Of a DNA stretch of 64,000 nt, positions 9,055-18,100 are shown piece by piece. Location: contig NC_014151.1 in NCBI RefSeq assembly GCF_000092865.1, forward strand, positions 2,604,001-2,668,000. Direction: 5' to 3'. Both the position numbers and the translations under genes were made by a program. Each line of letters starts with the position of its first letter. Positions within the stretch are counted from its first letter, which is position 1. Below the pieces are notes generated by a model that did not search any database, was not told where the DNA came from, and was given only the letters and a program-made list of their open reading frames with translations. This DNA comes from Cellulomonas flavigena DSM 20109. GTDB lineage: Bacteria > Actinomycetota > Actinomycetes > Actinomycetales > Cellulomonadaceae.

Positions 9055-10044
9055 TCAGCCGGCCGTGGCGACCGTGTACCCCGCGCGGTCGGCGTCGAGG
9101 TCTCCCGTGTGCCCGGCGGCGACGGCCCGGCGGCCCAGCAGGATGACGTACGCCCAGAACCCCGCGAGCGTGGCCGCCCCGATCACGACCTTCACGGGCC
9201 ACGGCAGCGACGAGCCCGTGACGAACCCCTCGACGAGGCCGGACACGGCGAGCACACCGACGAGCCCGAGGGCGACGGTGAACAGGGCACGACCCTCCTG
9301 CGCCAGCGCGCGCCCACGCGTGCGCGGCCCGGGGTCGACCCAGGTCCAGAACAGCCGCAGACCCGCGGCACCGGCGACGAAGACGGCCGTGAGCTCCAGG
9401 AGGCCGTGCGGTGCGATGAGCTGGAGGAACACGTCGAGTCGGCCGTGCGAGGCCATGAGGCCGCCCGCAGCACCGACGTTCACCGCGTTGGTGAGCAGCA
9501 CGTACGCGGGCGCGATCCCCGAGATCCCGGTGGCGACGCACATCGCCGCGATCCATGCGTTGTTGGTCCACACCATCGTCGCGAAGCCGGCGCCGGGCGT
9601 GTAGTACTCCGCGAACGCGCGCTCGACGTACTCCTCCTGCTCGCTCGGGGTGCCCATGAGCGCGAGCGCCTCGGGCGAGGTGGCGACGAGCACGCCGGTG
9701 GCCACCGCGACGGCCACGCAGGCGGCCGTCACGGCGAGCGTCCACCAGCGCACGCGGTACAGCGCGGCGGGCAGACGGACGGTGACGAACGCCGCGAGGT
9801 CCGCCGACGAGGGCGCGTGCGCTCCCGACAGGCGCCCACGTGCGCGCACGAGCACGTGCGACAGGCGCGTCACGGTCTCCGGGTCGGGTGCGGCCGAGCG
9901 GACCGCGGACAGGTCGGTCGCGGTCGCCTGGTACAGCGCGACGAGCTCGTCGGCCTCGGCCCCGGTGAGGCGGCGCCGGCGCGCGAGCTCGTCGAGGCGC
10001 TGCCAGGTCGGCGTGCGCGCGAGGGTGTAGGCGTCGAGGTCCAC
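9055..10044 (-). CDS. SpoIIM-like (stage II sporulation protein M family) membrane protein
   Basis: A 329-residue membrane protein. The N-terminus VDLDAYTLARTPTWQRLDEL and the following helix GAEADELVALYQATATDLS are typical of actinobacterial SpoIIM-superfamily proteins. About five membrane segments follow, including a conserved loop with FAEYYTPGAGFATMVWTNN and the segment APHGLLELTAVF. The family is named after a Bacillus engulfment protein but is widespread in non-sporulating actinobacteria beside RDD and MoxR/DUF58 genes, as here. GTG at 10044 is chosen over far-upstream starts because a CAGGCT hexamer lies 6 bases before it, fitting the leaderless pattern. Function is unknown. Confidence 0.9.
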   Translation of the reverse strand: MDLDAYTLARTPTWQRLDELARRRRLTGAEADELVALYQATATDLSAVRSAAPDPETVTRLSHVLVRARGRLSGAHAPSSADLAAFVTVRLPAALYRVRWWTLAVTAACVAVAVATGVLVATSPEALALMGTPSEQEEYVERAFAEYYTPGAGFATMVWTNNAWIAAMCVATGISGIAPAYVLLTNAVNVGAAGGLMASHGRLDVFLQLIAPHGLLELTAVFVAGAAGLRLFWTWVDPGPRTRGRALAQEGRALFTVALGLVGVLAVSGLVEGFVTGSSLPWPVKVVIGAATLAGFWAYVILLGRRAVAAGHTGDLDADRAGYTVATAG

Positions 10045-10050
10045 GGCACC

Positions 10051-10056
10051 AGCCTG
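10051..10056 (-). promoter_or_regulatory. possible -10 box of the SpoIIM-like gene
   Basis: CAGGCT, one mismatch from TANNNT, ends 6 bases before the GTG at 10044, the same geometry as better leaderless promoters in the window. No -35 is recognisable. Confidence 0.35.
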
Positions 10057-10107
10057 CCACCGCGCCGGGTCCGCCGTGACCTCCACGCGCCGCGCACCGG
10101 CGGCGGA

Positions 10108-10113
10108 TAGTCT
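10108..10113 (+). promoter_or_regulatory. -10 box, leaderless start of the RDD gene
   Basis: TAGTCT fits TANNNT and ends 6 bases before the GTG at 10120, so the transcript would begin at or next to the start codon. There is no ribosome-binding site in between. Confidence 0.6.
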
Positions 10114-10119
10114 GCGCGG

Positions 10120-10968
10120 GTGACCGCCACGACGCCCCGCGCCACGGACCTGCAGGACGGTGTCGTCATCGGCGAGGGTGTCGTCCTCGACACCCGGGCC
10201 GCGTCCGTCGCCTCCCGCCTGCTCGCGGCGATCGTCGACCTCGTCGTGCTGTTCGTGCTCGTCGTGCTCGCCGCGCTCGTGCTGGACAACCTCGCGCTGC
10301 CGCTCGACCAGTACACCGGGCGCATCCTGGCGATCCTCGCGCTCGTCGTCGTCACCGTCGTGCTGCCGACGACCGTCGAGACCCTGACGCGCGGCCGGTC
10401 GCTCGGCAAGCTCGCGGCGGGCGTGCGGATCGTGCGGGACGACGGCGGCTCGATCGTGTTCCGGCAGGCCGTGGTCCGCGCGCTCGTGGGCGTCGGCGAG
10501 CTCTGGCTGACGCTCGGGTCCGTCGCGGTGATCTGCTCCGTCGCGCACCCGCGCGGCAAGCGCCTGGGCGACGTGCTCGCGGGCACCTACGCCGCACGCG
10601 TGCGCGCCGCGGCACCGGTGCGCTCCGCCGCGGTCATGCCGCCCCAGCTCGCCGGCTGGGCGGCGCACGCCGACGTCGCACGGCTCCCCGACGGTCTCGC
10701 GCTCGCGGTGCGTCAGTTCCTCGCACGGGCACCCCGGCTGCACCCGGGCTCCCGGGCGGAGCTGGGCACGCGCCTCGCGGCGGACCTGCGGCCGTACGTC
10801 AGCCCGCCGCCACCCGCCGGGACGCACCCCGAGGTGTTCCTGTCCGCCGTGCTCGCCGAGCGGGGTCGCCGCGAGACCGTCGTCGAGCTCGAGCGCGTGC
10901 GACGCGAGCAGGTCGAGGCGGCGCTCCTGCGCCGCCTGCCGCACGGGGTCCCCGACCCGGAGTCCTGA
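10120..10968 (+). CDS. RDD family membrane protein
   Basis: A 282-residue protein with the RDD domain in the first half. The segment ASRLLAAIVDLVVLFVLVVL has the conserved Arg and Asp of the first helix, then come a second helix and TLTRGRSLGKLAAGVRIV, the typical loop. RGKRLGDVLAGTY closes the domain. A soluble tail of about 100 residues follows, ending in a charged helix. RDD proteins are small membrane proteins of uncertain, possibly transport-related, function. The gene is divergent from the SpoIIM-like gene, a pairing common in actinobacteria. The GTG start is set by a TAGTCT box 6 bases upstream. Confidence 0.9.
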   Translation: MTATTPRATDLQDGVVIGEGVVLDTRAASVASRLLAAIVDLVVLFVLVVLAALVLDNLALPLDQYTGRILAILALVVVTVVLPTTVETLTRGRSLGKLAAGVRIVRDDGGSIVFRQAVVRALVGVGELWLTLGSVAVICSVAHPRGKRLGDVLAGTYAARVRAAAPVRSAAVMPPQLAGWAAHADVARLPDGLALAVRQFLARAPRLHPGSRAELGTRLAADLRPYVSPPPPAGTHPEVFLSAVLAERGRRETVVELERVRREQVEAALLRRLPHGVPDPES

Positions 10969-10998
10969 CGGCGCCTCGCCGCGCCTGCGCGGTGCGGC

Positions 10999-11229
10999 TC
11001 AGGCGGGACGCGCCTCGTCGGTGAGCAGCACCGGGATGCCGTCCACGACGGGGTAGGCCAGCGGACGGGCCGGGTCCGTCGAGACGAGCACCGGTGCGCC
11101 CGCCTCGTCGACGCCGTCGACGAGCTCGGCGCCGGTCACGGGGCAGCGCAGCAGCGCACGCGCCCACGGCTCCAGGTCGGTCGCAGGACGCGGCGTCGCC
11201 GCACCGCCGGTGGGGTCGGTCGTCGTCAT
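10999..11229 (-). CDS. Trm112 family protein
   Basis: A 76-residue small protein of the Trm112/UPF0434 type. The core reads LLRCPVTGAELVDG, then LAYPVVDGIPVLLTDEAR, the signature YPVxDGIPxLL. Eukaryotic Trm112 activates methyltransferases; the bacterial role is poorly defined. Only one Cys is present, so the four-Cys zinc site of some homologues is absent. The ATG at 11229 follows a GGAGATG segment. It lies 51 bases downstream of the zinc-ribbon gene in a three-gene minus-strand unit headed by DUF3499. Confidence 0.9.
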   Translation of the reverse strand: MTTTDPTGGAATPRPATDLEPWARALLRCPVTGAELVDGVDEAGAPVLVSTDPARPLAYPVVDGIPVLLTDEARPA

Positions 11230-11280
11230 GGCATCTCCAGGGGTGGTGGGGCCGGCGTCGTGCCGGCGTACGGCAGCGCG

Positions 11281-11535
11281 TCAGGTGCGCGGGGTGCCGT
11301 CGGGCCCGAGCGCTCGTCCGTCGCCGTCCACGACGAACCACGCCGTCGACTCGCAGGCGGGGCACGACGCGAACACGGCGGGGCGGCCGTCGGGCAGCGC
11401 CACGCGCACGCGTGTGAGGTCGCGTGCGCCGCACGCATGGCACGCGGGGGCGATCGCCGAGTCGTCGACGAGGGGCCGGGTGATGGAGCCCAGCGGCTCG
11501 TCCGCGGGCGACCGGCGGTCGCGGGGCGCGCTCAC
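11281..11535 (-). CDS. small zinc-ribbon protein, unrecognised family
   Basis: An 84-residue protein whose GTG start overlaps the DUF3499 stop (GTGA). Two Cys pairs, CHAC (Cys32, Cys35) and CPAC (Cys58, Cys61), are spaced like a zinc ribbon. Between them is a short beta-rich stretch (LTRVRVALPDGRPAVFAS), and the C-terminus reads AWFVVDGDGRALG. It is probably a structural zinc protein binding nucleic acid or protein. In Mycobacterium tuberculosis the DUF3499 gene (Rv3258c) is followed by manB; here this small gene occupies that slot. No family name is claimed. Confidence 0.8.
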   Translation of the reverse strand: MSAPRDRRSPADEPLGSITRPLVDDSAIAPACHACGARDLTRVRVALPDGRPAVFASCPACESTAWFVVDGDGRALGPDGTPRT

Positions 11536-11921
11536 TCCTGCTCCGCCGGAGACGCGCCCGGCACGACGCGCAGGTGGCCGCGGCGCCGGGACGTGTCGGG
11601 GGCCGGGGGCGCGACCGGTGCCAGCGCGGGCGCGGGCTCGGGAACGCGTCGCCGCCCCGCCTCGCGCACGGCCTCCGCGAGGGCGACGAGGTCGTCGTGG
11701 CTCGGGGCCGCCGCCTGCAGGTCGGGCAGCAGGCGCACGACCTCCCACCCCCGCGGCGCCGTCAGCCGGTCGGCATGCTCGACGCACAGGTCGTACGAGT
11801 GCGGTTCCGCGAGCTGGGCGAGCGGACCGAGCACGGCGGTCGAGTCGGCGTAGACGTAGGTCAGCGTCGCGACCGCCGCGTGCGGGCACGCCGTGCGCGA
11901 GCACTGCCGGACGGATCTCAC
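11532..11921 (-). CDS. DUF3499 family protein
   Basis: A 129-residue homologue of the actinobacterial DUF3499 family (Rv3258c type). The conserved head RQCSRTACPHAAVATLTYVY and the motif SYDLCVEHADRLTAPRGWE are both present. Cys7, Cys12, Cys46 and His49 could form a metal site. The family is uncharacterised but almost always sits near whiB2 and a metallopeptidase-like gene, as here. The GTG at 11921 lies 6 bases after a TACCGT box, so the message is probably leaderless. The tail after residue 85 is Pro/Ala-rich and variable. Confidence 0.93.
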   Translation of the reverse strand: MRSVRQCSRTACPHAAVATLTYVYADSTAVLGPLAQLAEPHSYDLCVEHADRLTAPRGWEVVRLLPDLQAAAPSHDDLVALAEAVREAGRRRVPEPAPALAPVAPPAPDTSRRRGHLRVVPGASPAEQE

Positions 11922-11927
11922 GAGCAG

Positions 11928-11933
11928 ACGGTA
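11928..11933 (-). promoter_or_regulatory. -10 box, leaderless DUF3499 operon
   Basis: TACCGT on the minus strand, 6 bases before the GTG at 11921. It drives DUF3499, the zinc-ribbon gene and the Trm112 gene. It is divergent from the box at 12016. Confidence 0.55.
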
Positions 11934-12015
11934 CCCCCGTCGGGCGGTGCCGTGTCACTCGCGCCACCCGCGTGTCGGGCCACGTGGCCGGCGCGGCGTC
12001 GCCCCCGCCGGTCGT

Positions 12016-12021
12016 TACAGT
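12016..12021 (+). promoter_or_regulatory. -10 box, leaderless metallopeptidase-like gene
   Basis: TACAGT, 6 bases before the GTG at 12028. No Shine-Dalgarno sequence fits between the box and the start. Confidence 0.55.
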
Positions 12022-12027
12022 GGCGGG

Positions 12028-12549
12028 GTGAGTCCGCTCGGCCCCCGCCGCCCGTCGCCCCCCGGTGAGGGCGGTCGTCCGCAGGCGCTGCGCCGACGCC
12101 TCGGCACCGTGCACACCCCCGCCGCGCCGCCGGCACCGGTGCGCCGGCGGGACCGGCGGGGGCGCGGCCTGCGGGGACTGGTCGTCCCGATGGCACTGCC
12201 CGCGTACCGCACCCGTGCCGAGCGCTTCGACGACCTGGTGCTCGACGCCGTCGAGGACCTCGAACGACGGTGGGCCCGCCAGCTCGACGGCGCGGAGTTC
12301 GCCGTCGAGGACGTCCCGCCGTCCAACCCGGCGCCGTGGGAGCACGGCGGCGTCCCGCTGGGACGCTACTTCCCCGCCGACGCCGGGCTGCCGCACCGCA
12401 TCGTCGTGTACCGCCGGCCCGTCGAGGCCCGCGCGGCCGACGCGGCCGACCTGGCCGACCTGGTGCGCGACGTCGTCGTCGAGCAGGTCGCCCACCTGCT
12501 GGGGCTGACCCCGGAGGACGTCGACCCGGACTACGGCGACGGGCAGTGA
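12028..12549 (+). CDS. metallopeptidase-fold protein (zincin-like, Rv3259 type), active site degenerate
   Basis: A 173-residue protein. After a basic Pro/Arg-rich head of about 50 residues comes the fold of the actinobacterial metallopeptidase family near whiB2: RTRAERFDDLVLDAVEDLE, then a beta strand RIVVYRRPVE, then a helix where the HExxH motif would sit. Here that position reads EQVAH (152-156): the first His is Glu and the catalytic Glu is Gln. Zinc-dependent peptidase activity is therefore unlikely; this is inference from missing residues. Synteny with DUF3499 on the other strand and whiB2 nearby supports the family. GTG 12028 is set by the TACAGT box 6 bases upstream. Confidence 0.85.
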   Translation: MSPLGPRRPSPPGEGGRPQALRRRLGTVHTPAAPPAPVRRRDRRGRGLRGLVVPMALPAYRTRAERFDDLVLDAVEDLERRWARQLDGAEFAVEDVPPSNPAPWEHGGVPLGRYFPADAGLPHRIVVYRRPVEARAADAADLADLVRDVVVEQVAHLLGLTPEDVDPDYGDGQ

Positions 12550-12560
12550 CGTCCGCCGAC

Positions 12561-12566
12561 TAGTGT
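12561..12566 (+). promoter_or_regulatory. -10 box, leaderless WbbL-like gene
   Basis: TAGTGT, 8 bases before the ATG at 12575. It lies just after the stop of the preceding gene. Confidence 0.55.
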
Positions 12567-12574
12567 TGCGCTCG

Positions 12575-13480
12575 ATGTCCACGTCCTCCTCCCCCGAGCC
12601 CGTCGAGGTGCGCTCCCCCGGCGGCACGGCACCCGCGGTCGTCCGGGTCGTCTGCGTCGTGTACCACCCGGGCGACGAGCTCGCCCGGTTCGCCGAGACC
12701 CTGGCGACCGCGTCGAGCGCACCGGTCGAGCTGGTCGTCGTCGACAACGGCACGGACCACACGGTCGCCTCGCGCGTCGTCGAGGAGCACGGCGGGAGGC
12801 TCGTGGTGCCCGGCGGCAACGTCGGGTACGGCAGCGCCGCGAACCGCGGGGCGTCCGGCGCGAGCGCCCCGTGGCTCGTCGTGGCGAACTCCGACATCGA
12901 GTGGACCCCGGGCTCGCTGGAGCGCCTCGTCGCCGCCGGCGAGGAGCAGCCGAGCGCCGGCTCGCTGGGGCCCATGCTGCTCAACACCGACGGCACGACG
13001 TACCCGTCCGCGCGCGCCCTGCCGTCGCTGCGCCAGGGTGCGGGTCATGCCGTGTTCGCGCGGATCTGGCCCGGCAACCCGTGGACGCGGGCGTACCACG
13101 CCCGCCAGGAGTCCACCGGCGGGTACCTGCGCGAGGCGGGCTGGCTGTCCGGGGCGTGCCTGCTCCTGCGTCGCGAGGCGTTCGAGCAGGTCGGCGGCTT
13201 CGACGAGAGCTACTTCATGTTCTTCGAGGACGTCGACCTGGGCGAACGCCTGGGCCGCGCGGGGTGGGAGAACCTCTACGTGCCCGACGTCCGCGTCACG
13301 CACGTGGGCGGCACGTCGTGGCGGGAGCGTCCCCGGCCGATGATCCGGGCGCACCACGCGAGCGCGCTGCAGTACATGCAACGCCGGTTCCACCACTGGT
13401 ACCAGGCTCCCGTGCGGTGGGCGCTGCGGGTGGGCCTGGGTGTGCGGGAGCGGCTGCAGCTGCGCGGCGCGGCGCGCTGA
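12575..13480 (+). CDS. GT2 rhamnosyltransferase, WbbL-like
   Basis: A 301-residue GT-A glycosyltransferase. The nucleotide-sugar site runs VRVVCVVYHPGDELARF, LVVVDNGTDHT, then NVGYGSAANRGA and WLVVANSDIEW with the metal-binding NSD. The acceptor half contains GWLSGACLLLRREAF and FFEDVDLGERL, a hallmark of WbbL/RfbF-like rhamnosyltransferases. In mycobacteria WbbL adds rhamnose to GlcNAc-PP-decaprenol; the same reaction is inferred here from similarity and nearby rml genes. ATG 12575 is preferred to the GTG at 12563, which lies inside the -10 box. No membrane span is evident, so it is cytosolic at the membrane. Confidence 0.88.
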   Translation: MSTSSSPEPVEVRSPGGTAPAVVRVVCVVYHPGDELARFAETLATASSAPVELVVVDNGTDHTVASRVVEEHGGRLVVPGGNVGYGSAANRGASGASAPWLVVANSDIEWTPGSLERLVAAGEEQPSAGSLGPMLLNTDGTTYPSARALPSLRQGAGHAVFARIWPGNPWTRAYHARQESTGGYLREAGWLSGACLLLRREAFEQVGGFDESYFMFFEDVDLGERLGRAGWENLYVPDVRVTHVGGTSWRERPRPMIRAHHASALQYMQRRFHHWYQAPVRWALRVGLGVRERLQLRGAAR

Positions 13481-13490
13481 GCGTCGGCCG

Positions 13491-15110
13491 TCAGCCCCGC
13501 GCCGAGCGCGCGTCCTCGCGCACCGCGAGCGCCGACGACGTCCCCGTCACCGGTACGGGGTCCAGCACCGCCACGAGGTTCCCGTCGGGCTGCCGCACGC
13601 TGAGGGCGACGCCCCAGGCCAGCGGGACCCCTCCCGTCGGCTCCAGCTCGACGCCCGCCGCCTCGTCCGCGAGGTCGGCGACGGCCCACGCGCCCGTCGT
13701 GCCCGCGTCGACCCGCACGCGGTGCTCGGCGAGCACCTCGCCGGACCGGCCCAGCACACGCAGGGTGCCGACCCCCTCGCCCTGGTCGTCGACGTCCTGA
13801 CCGACCGCGCCGACCACGACCTGCGCCCCGCGCACCCGGCGTGGCAGCGCGACGACGCCGTGCTCGCCGACCGGCGTCGCGGACGACCACGCCCGTTCGA
13901 CGCGTGGCTCGTCGTCCAGCTCGCCCGGTGTCCCCGTCGCGGACACGACGGCGCCCGCCACGAGCGGGGCGCCGGCATCGACCACGACGGTGTAGGGCCC
14001 TGCGGGCAGCCCGCCGAGCGGCACGTCCGTGACCTCGCCCGCCGCGAGCACGACCTCCTGCGCACCGGGGAGCTCGACAGGCCCGTCCGGGCCCAGGAGC
14101 GCGACCCGGGCGGTCGTCGCCTCCCCCGGGGCGAGCAGGCGCAGCGCCGGCGCGTCGGGCGCGCCGACCTCCGACGCGGGCGCGACGACGGCCGTGACGA
14201 CCTGACGCGTGGCGGGTCCCGTCCCGGGGACGACGAGGTCGGTCCCCGCAGGCGTGAACCCGCGGACCGCCGTGTCCTGCACGTGGGCGGCGACCTGCCC
14301 GCCCGTGACGGTGACGTGCACGACGAGCGCCGCCTGGTCGGCCGCCGCTCCTCCGAGGTCGACGGTCTTGCTCGTCCCCGGTGCGACGACGTGCTGCGTC
14401 GTGCTGGCCTCGACCGGGCCGTTGGGGCCGAAGAGCTCGAGCTCGACCTGGGCCGGCGTGAGCCCCGGGTTGGTGAGCACGAGCGTGGCCGTCGCCCCGA
14501 CGGCCGTCGAGCCACCGACGAACCACTCGTCGTTGCCCGGTGCGCGGCACGACGCCGCCGCCAGCCCCCGCGCGTCACCCGCCGAGACCGCGGACATGCT
14601 CGTCGCGGCGACCACGGGCGGCACCTCCTGCGGCTGCGCCCGGACCAGCAGCGGCTCACCGACCGCGGGGACGTACACGGAGCCGCCGCCCGCTCCGAGC
14701 TCGTCCACGGCCGGCCCGCCACCGAGGGGCGCGACCGCGAGCGGCCCGGCACCGGCAGCCGCCGAGGTGACGGCGTCGAGCGTGACGACCGGTGCGACAG
14801 GCGCGGGGTCGAACGCGGCGTCGCCGCGCTGGGCGCGCTGCGGCAGCACGACGGGCCCGGCGCACTGCAGCGCGACCGGCGTCGGCGCGACCTCGACCTC
14901 GACCGCGGCGACGGCCACGGGGTCGGCGACGCCCAGGTAGGTGGCGCCGGCGACGGCGCCGCCGGCGAGGGCGACCACGAGCAGCCCCGACCCGCCACGC
15001 AGGGCGAGGCGCACAGCCCTCTCGCGCCCGGGTCCCCCGCGCAGAGGCCTCCCGCGGTCGGCTCCCTCGCGGTCCGTCCCCCGCGGCTCGAGCGGCGGTG
15101 TCGTCGTCAC
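13491..15110 (-). CDS. DUF5719 family membrane-anchored extracellular protein
   Basis: A 539-residue protein. The GTG start at 15110 overlaps the stop of the upstream GT2 gene. A cytoplasmic head of about 40 residues rich in Arg/Gly is followed by one membrane span (LLVVALAGGAVAGATYLGV, about 46-64), then a long beta-rich extracellular region with repeated Val/Ala/Asp-rich strands and a conserved Cys pair. This organisation, and the pairing with a giant GT2, match actinobacterial DUF5719 proteins of unknown function. A role at the cell surface with the GT2 product is inferred from operon position only. Confidence 0.85.
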   Translation of the reverse strand: MTTTPPLEPRGTDREGADRGRPLRGGPGRERAVRLALRGGSGLLVVALAGGAVAGATYLGVADPVAVAAVEVEVAPTPVALQCAGPVVLPQRAQRGDAAFDPAPVAPVVTLDAVTSAAAGAGPLAVAPLGGGPAVDELGAGGGSVYVPAVGEPLLVRAQPQEVPPVVAATSMSAVSAGDARGLAAASCRAPGNDEWFVGGSTAVGATATLVLTNPGLTPAQVELELFGPNGPVEASTTQHVVAPGTSKTVDLGGAAADQAALVVHVTVTGGQVAAHVQDTAVRGFTPAGTDLVVPGTGPATRQVVTAVVAPASEVGAPDAPALRLLAPGEATTARVALLGPDGPVELPGAQEVVLAAGEVTDVPLGGLPAGPYTVVVDAGAPLVAGAVVSATGTPGELDDEPRVERAWSSATPVGEHGVVALPRRVRGAQVVVGAVGQDVDDQGEGVGTLRVLGRSGEVLAEHRVRVDAGTTGAWAVADLADEAAGVELEPTGGVPLAWGVALSVRQPDGNLVAVLDPVPVTGTSSALAVREDARSARG

Positions 15111-18100
15111 TCCCGTACCCCCCGTCGGCGTCGCAGCGGCACCGCGAGCAGCACCGTGACGAGCGTGGTCAGGCCGAGCGCGACGAGCCACGGCGTGCGC
15201 TCGGGCAGGTGGTGGCGCACCTCGAGACGGCCCGCGTCGGGTCCGAGGACGAAGGCCTGGCGCCAGCCGCCGTCGACGGTCGGCAGCGGCCGGCCGTCGA
15301 GCCACGCACGCCACCCCGCGTCGGCCCGCTCGGCGAGCACGAGCACACGCCCGGCGTCACCGGGCGGGACGGCGGTGTCGACCGTCCGTCCCTGCGCGGC
15401 GACCGCGACCGCGCTCGCCAGCGGGTCGGCGACGTCGCGGGCCGAGGGCACCGTGCGGGCCCACGACACGACCGCCTCGCCCTGCGTCGCCCGCACGCGC
15501 CACAGCGTCCCGGAACCCTCGTGCGTCACGCGCTCCAGGCCGGCGGTCGCGTCGAGGACGCCGACGAGGCGTGCGCGTGCGGCGGCGGAGCCGTCCTGCG
15601 GCGTGGGCACGAGGACGTCGCCGACACCGAGGACGCCCAGCTCCGCGGCGACGTCACCGGCTGCACCCTGGACGAGCCGCGCCGCGAGCGCGCCGACCTC
15701 GGAGGCCGCCGCGTCGGCGGGCGCCGGACGGGGCGCGTCGAGCGGGCCCGTGACGCCGCGGGCCGCGCCGGCGGCGGCGTGGTCGACGTGCTGGTCGCCG
15801 TCGGCGCGCAGCATCGACCAGTCCACCGAGCCGTCGGCACGCACGCCGAGGGCGAGGACGCGTGACGAGCTCGCGGAGCGGGCGCCCTGCTGGCCGACGA
15901 CGGGCACGACGGGGGTCGTCGACGCACGCAGCGCGAGCGCCTCACCGGAGCGCGCGGTCCACGCCCAGCCGCCGATGGCGCAGAGCACGCTGACGACGGC
16001 GAGCACGGTCGCGACGGCGACGAGCGGCTGGCGCCAGCCGAACGACCGCTCGGCGACCCGGCTCGCGAGACCGTCGCTGCCGAGCACCGCTGCACCCAGC
16101 AGCCCCAACGTCGTCAGGGAGACCGTCGCACCCGTCCACGCGGGCGCCCAGGTGTCGGCCGTGACCGCGAGGGGGGCGGCGGCGACGCACGCCCCGGCCG
16201 CGATGCCGGCGGCCGCCGCCACCCAGCAGACGCGCACGCCGCGCGCGACCGACGCTCCCCGCACCAGCGCGACCGCCGCGAGCACGACCAGGACGGCGCC
16301 CGGCAGGTACGGCCACGCGGCTGCGAGGACGTCCGGCAGCCCGCCGGGGACGAGCACCGCCGGGTCCGCGGGCACGCCCAGCGCGCGTGCGAGCGGCGCC
16401 GCGGGCGCCACGGGCGCCCCGGGTCCGGGGTCGGCGAGCAGGAGCCGCACACCGGCCGCGCCGGCACTGCCGACCTCGACGAGGAACGGGCCCATGAGCA
16501 CGAGGGTGGGCACGAGCACCCCGAGCACCCGCACCCGCGCGCGCGGTACGACGAGCGCCGCGACGACGACGAGCACGACGGCGGGGACGAGCAGCACGGG
16601 AGCGGCGGCGACCGCGACGGCGAGCGCGAGCGCGGCGCCCGCGGCCGCGGCGACCGAGCCCGTCGGGTCGGGGGCCCCCACGAGGGCCGGGACGTCCGTC
16701 GCCGCGTCGTCGCGCGTGGTCGGCGCGGGGGTGACCGGGACCGCACCCGAGACGGGTGCGCGTGGGGTGGGCACGGCGGCGACGCCGCGCACGGGCGTGA
16801 CGACGTCGACCTCGGCCGGGTCCGTCGGCACCCGGGCCGTCACGTGCGCGCCGGCGGCACGGGCGGCGGCACGCGCCGCACGCGCCTCGGCGACGGCGTC
16901 CGGGTCACGCTCGTCCTCCGACCGGCGCGCGGTGGCCACGGCCGAGAGCACCTGGTCGACACGCTGCACGCCGACGGCACGCGCGAGTCCCAGCGCGACC
17001 CACGGCAGGGCCGCGTGCGCGACCACGGCACCGACGCGACCGTCACCGACGGCGAGCAGCAGCGCGGGCGCGGACGCCCACGCGAGGGCGGCCCACGCCC
17101 GCACCAGGACGGACCGGGTCGCGGCGCCCGCGGCGGCCCACGCCCCGACGCCGGCCAGGACGGCACCGCCGAGGACGAGCACGCCGACGGCGGCGCGCGG
17201 CTCGCCACCGAGCAGGGCGGACAGGGCTGCGAGGACGACGAGGAACGGGTCGGCCGGCCCGGGACCGCCGAGCCCTCCGGCCACCCACCCGGACGTCGCC
17301 GCGGACCAGACGTCGGCCACGCCGGTCGTCACGCGCGCGAGCGCGTCGCCCACGAGGGGTGCGCCCGCGGCGACGGGGCCGACGAGCCGGCCGACCGCGG
17401 TGGCGCAGACCAGCACGAGGACGGCGACGACGACGACCAGCGTCACCCGGCGGCGCGTGGCGACCGCGGCGAGCTCGCGCAGCTCGAGCTCGCTCGGCGC
17501 GCGGCCCACGCGGCGTGACTCCAGGCGCGCGAGGCGCCGGTCACGCACCTGGCGCCACACGTCACGCCACGTCGCCTGCAACGGGCGCAGCGTGCGGCGG
17601 GCGAGCACGCTCGTCGCGCGGACGCGTCGTCGTGCCCGCAGGACGTCGCGCGGGCGCAGCAGCACGAGCAGCGCCACGCGCAGCTCGGCGAGGGCGAGCT
17701 GCGGGTGCTTGGCGGCGACCTGCCCGAGGCTGCGCACCACGGCGGCCGCGAGCGTGAGCAGCACGACCACCGGGACGAGGGGCGCCGGCGCGCCGACCAG
17801 CCGCTGGTGCAGCAGCGCGCGCCGTCGGCCGGCGAACGAGCGGGTGGGGTCGGCGCTGTCGGGCTCGCCGTCACCGTCGAGGTCGACGACCGGGGCGTCC
17901 TGACGGCGCGAGGGTCCGCCCCGCGCCGGACGCAGCCCGTGGTAGGCGGCCTGCGCGTGGCGCACGACGGCGTCGGGCACGACGACGACGCGGTGGCCGG
18001 CGAGGCGTGCCCGCCGCGAGAGGTCGAGCCCGTCGCCGTACGGTCCCAGCGCGGGGTCGGTGCCGCCGAGCGCGTCCCACACGTCGCGGCGCACGAGCGC

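Noticed and set aside
10969..10998. hairpin between the RDD and Trm112 genes
   Set aside because: Only about five pairs with a long loop could be drawn; not convincing as a terminator.
13440..17903. 1487-codon open frame on the plus strand
   Set aside because: It lies antisense to the DUF5719 and giant GT2 genes; its translation is Arg/Ala/Thr/Ser-rich with no domain, an effect of very high GC.
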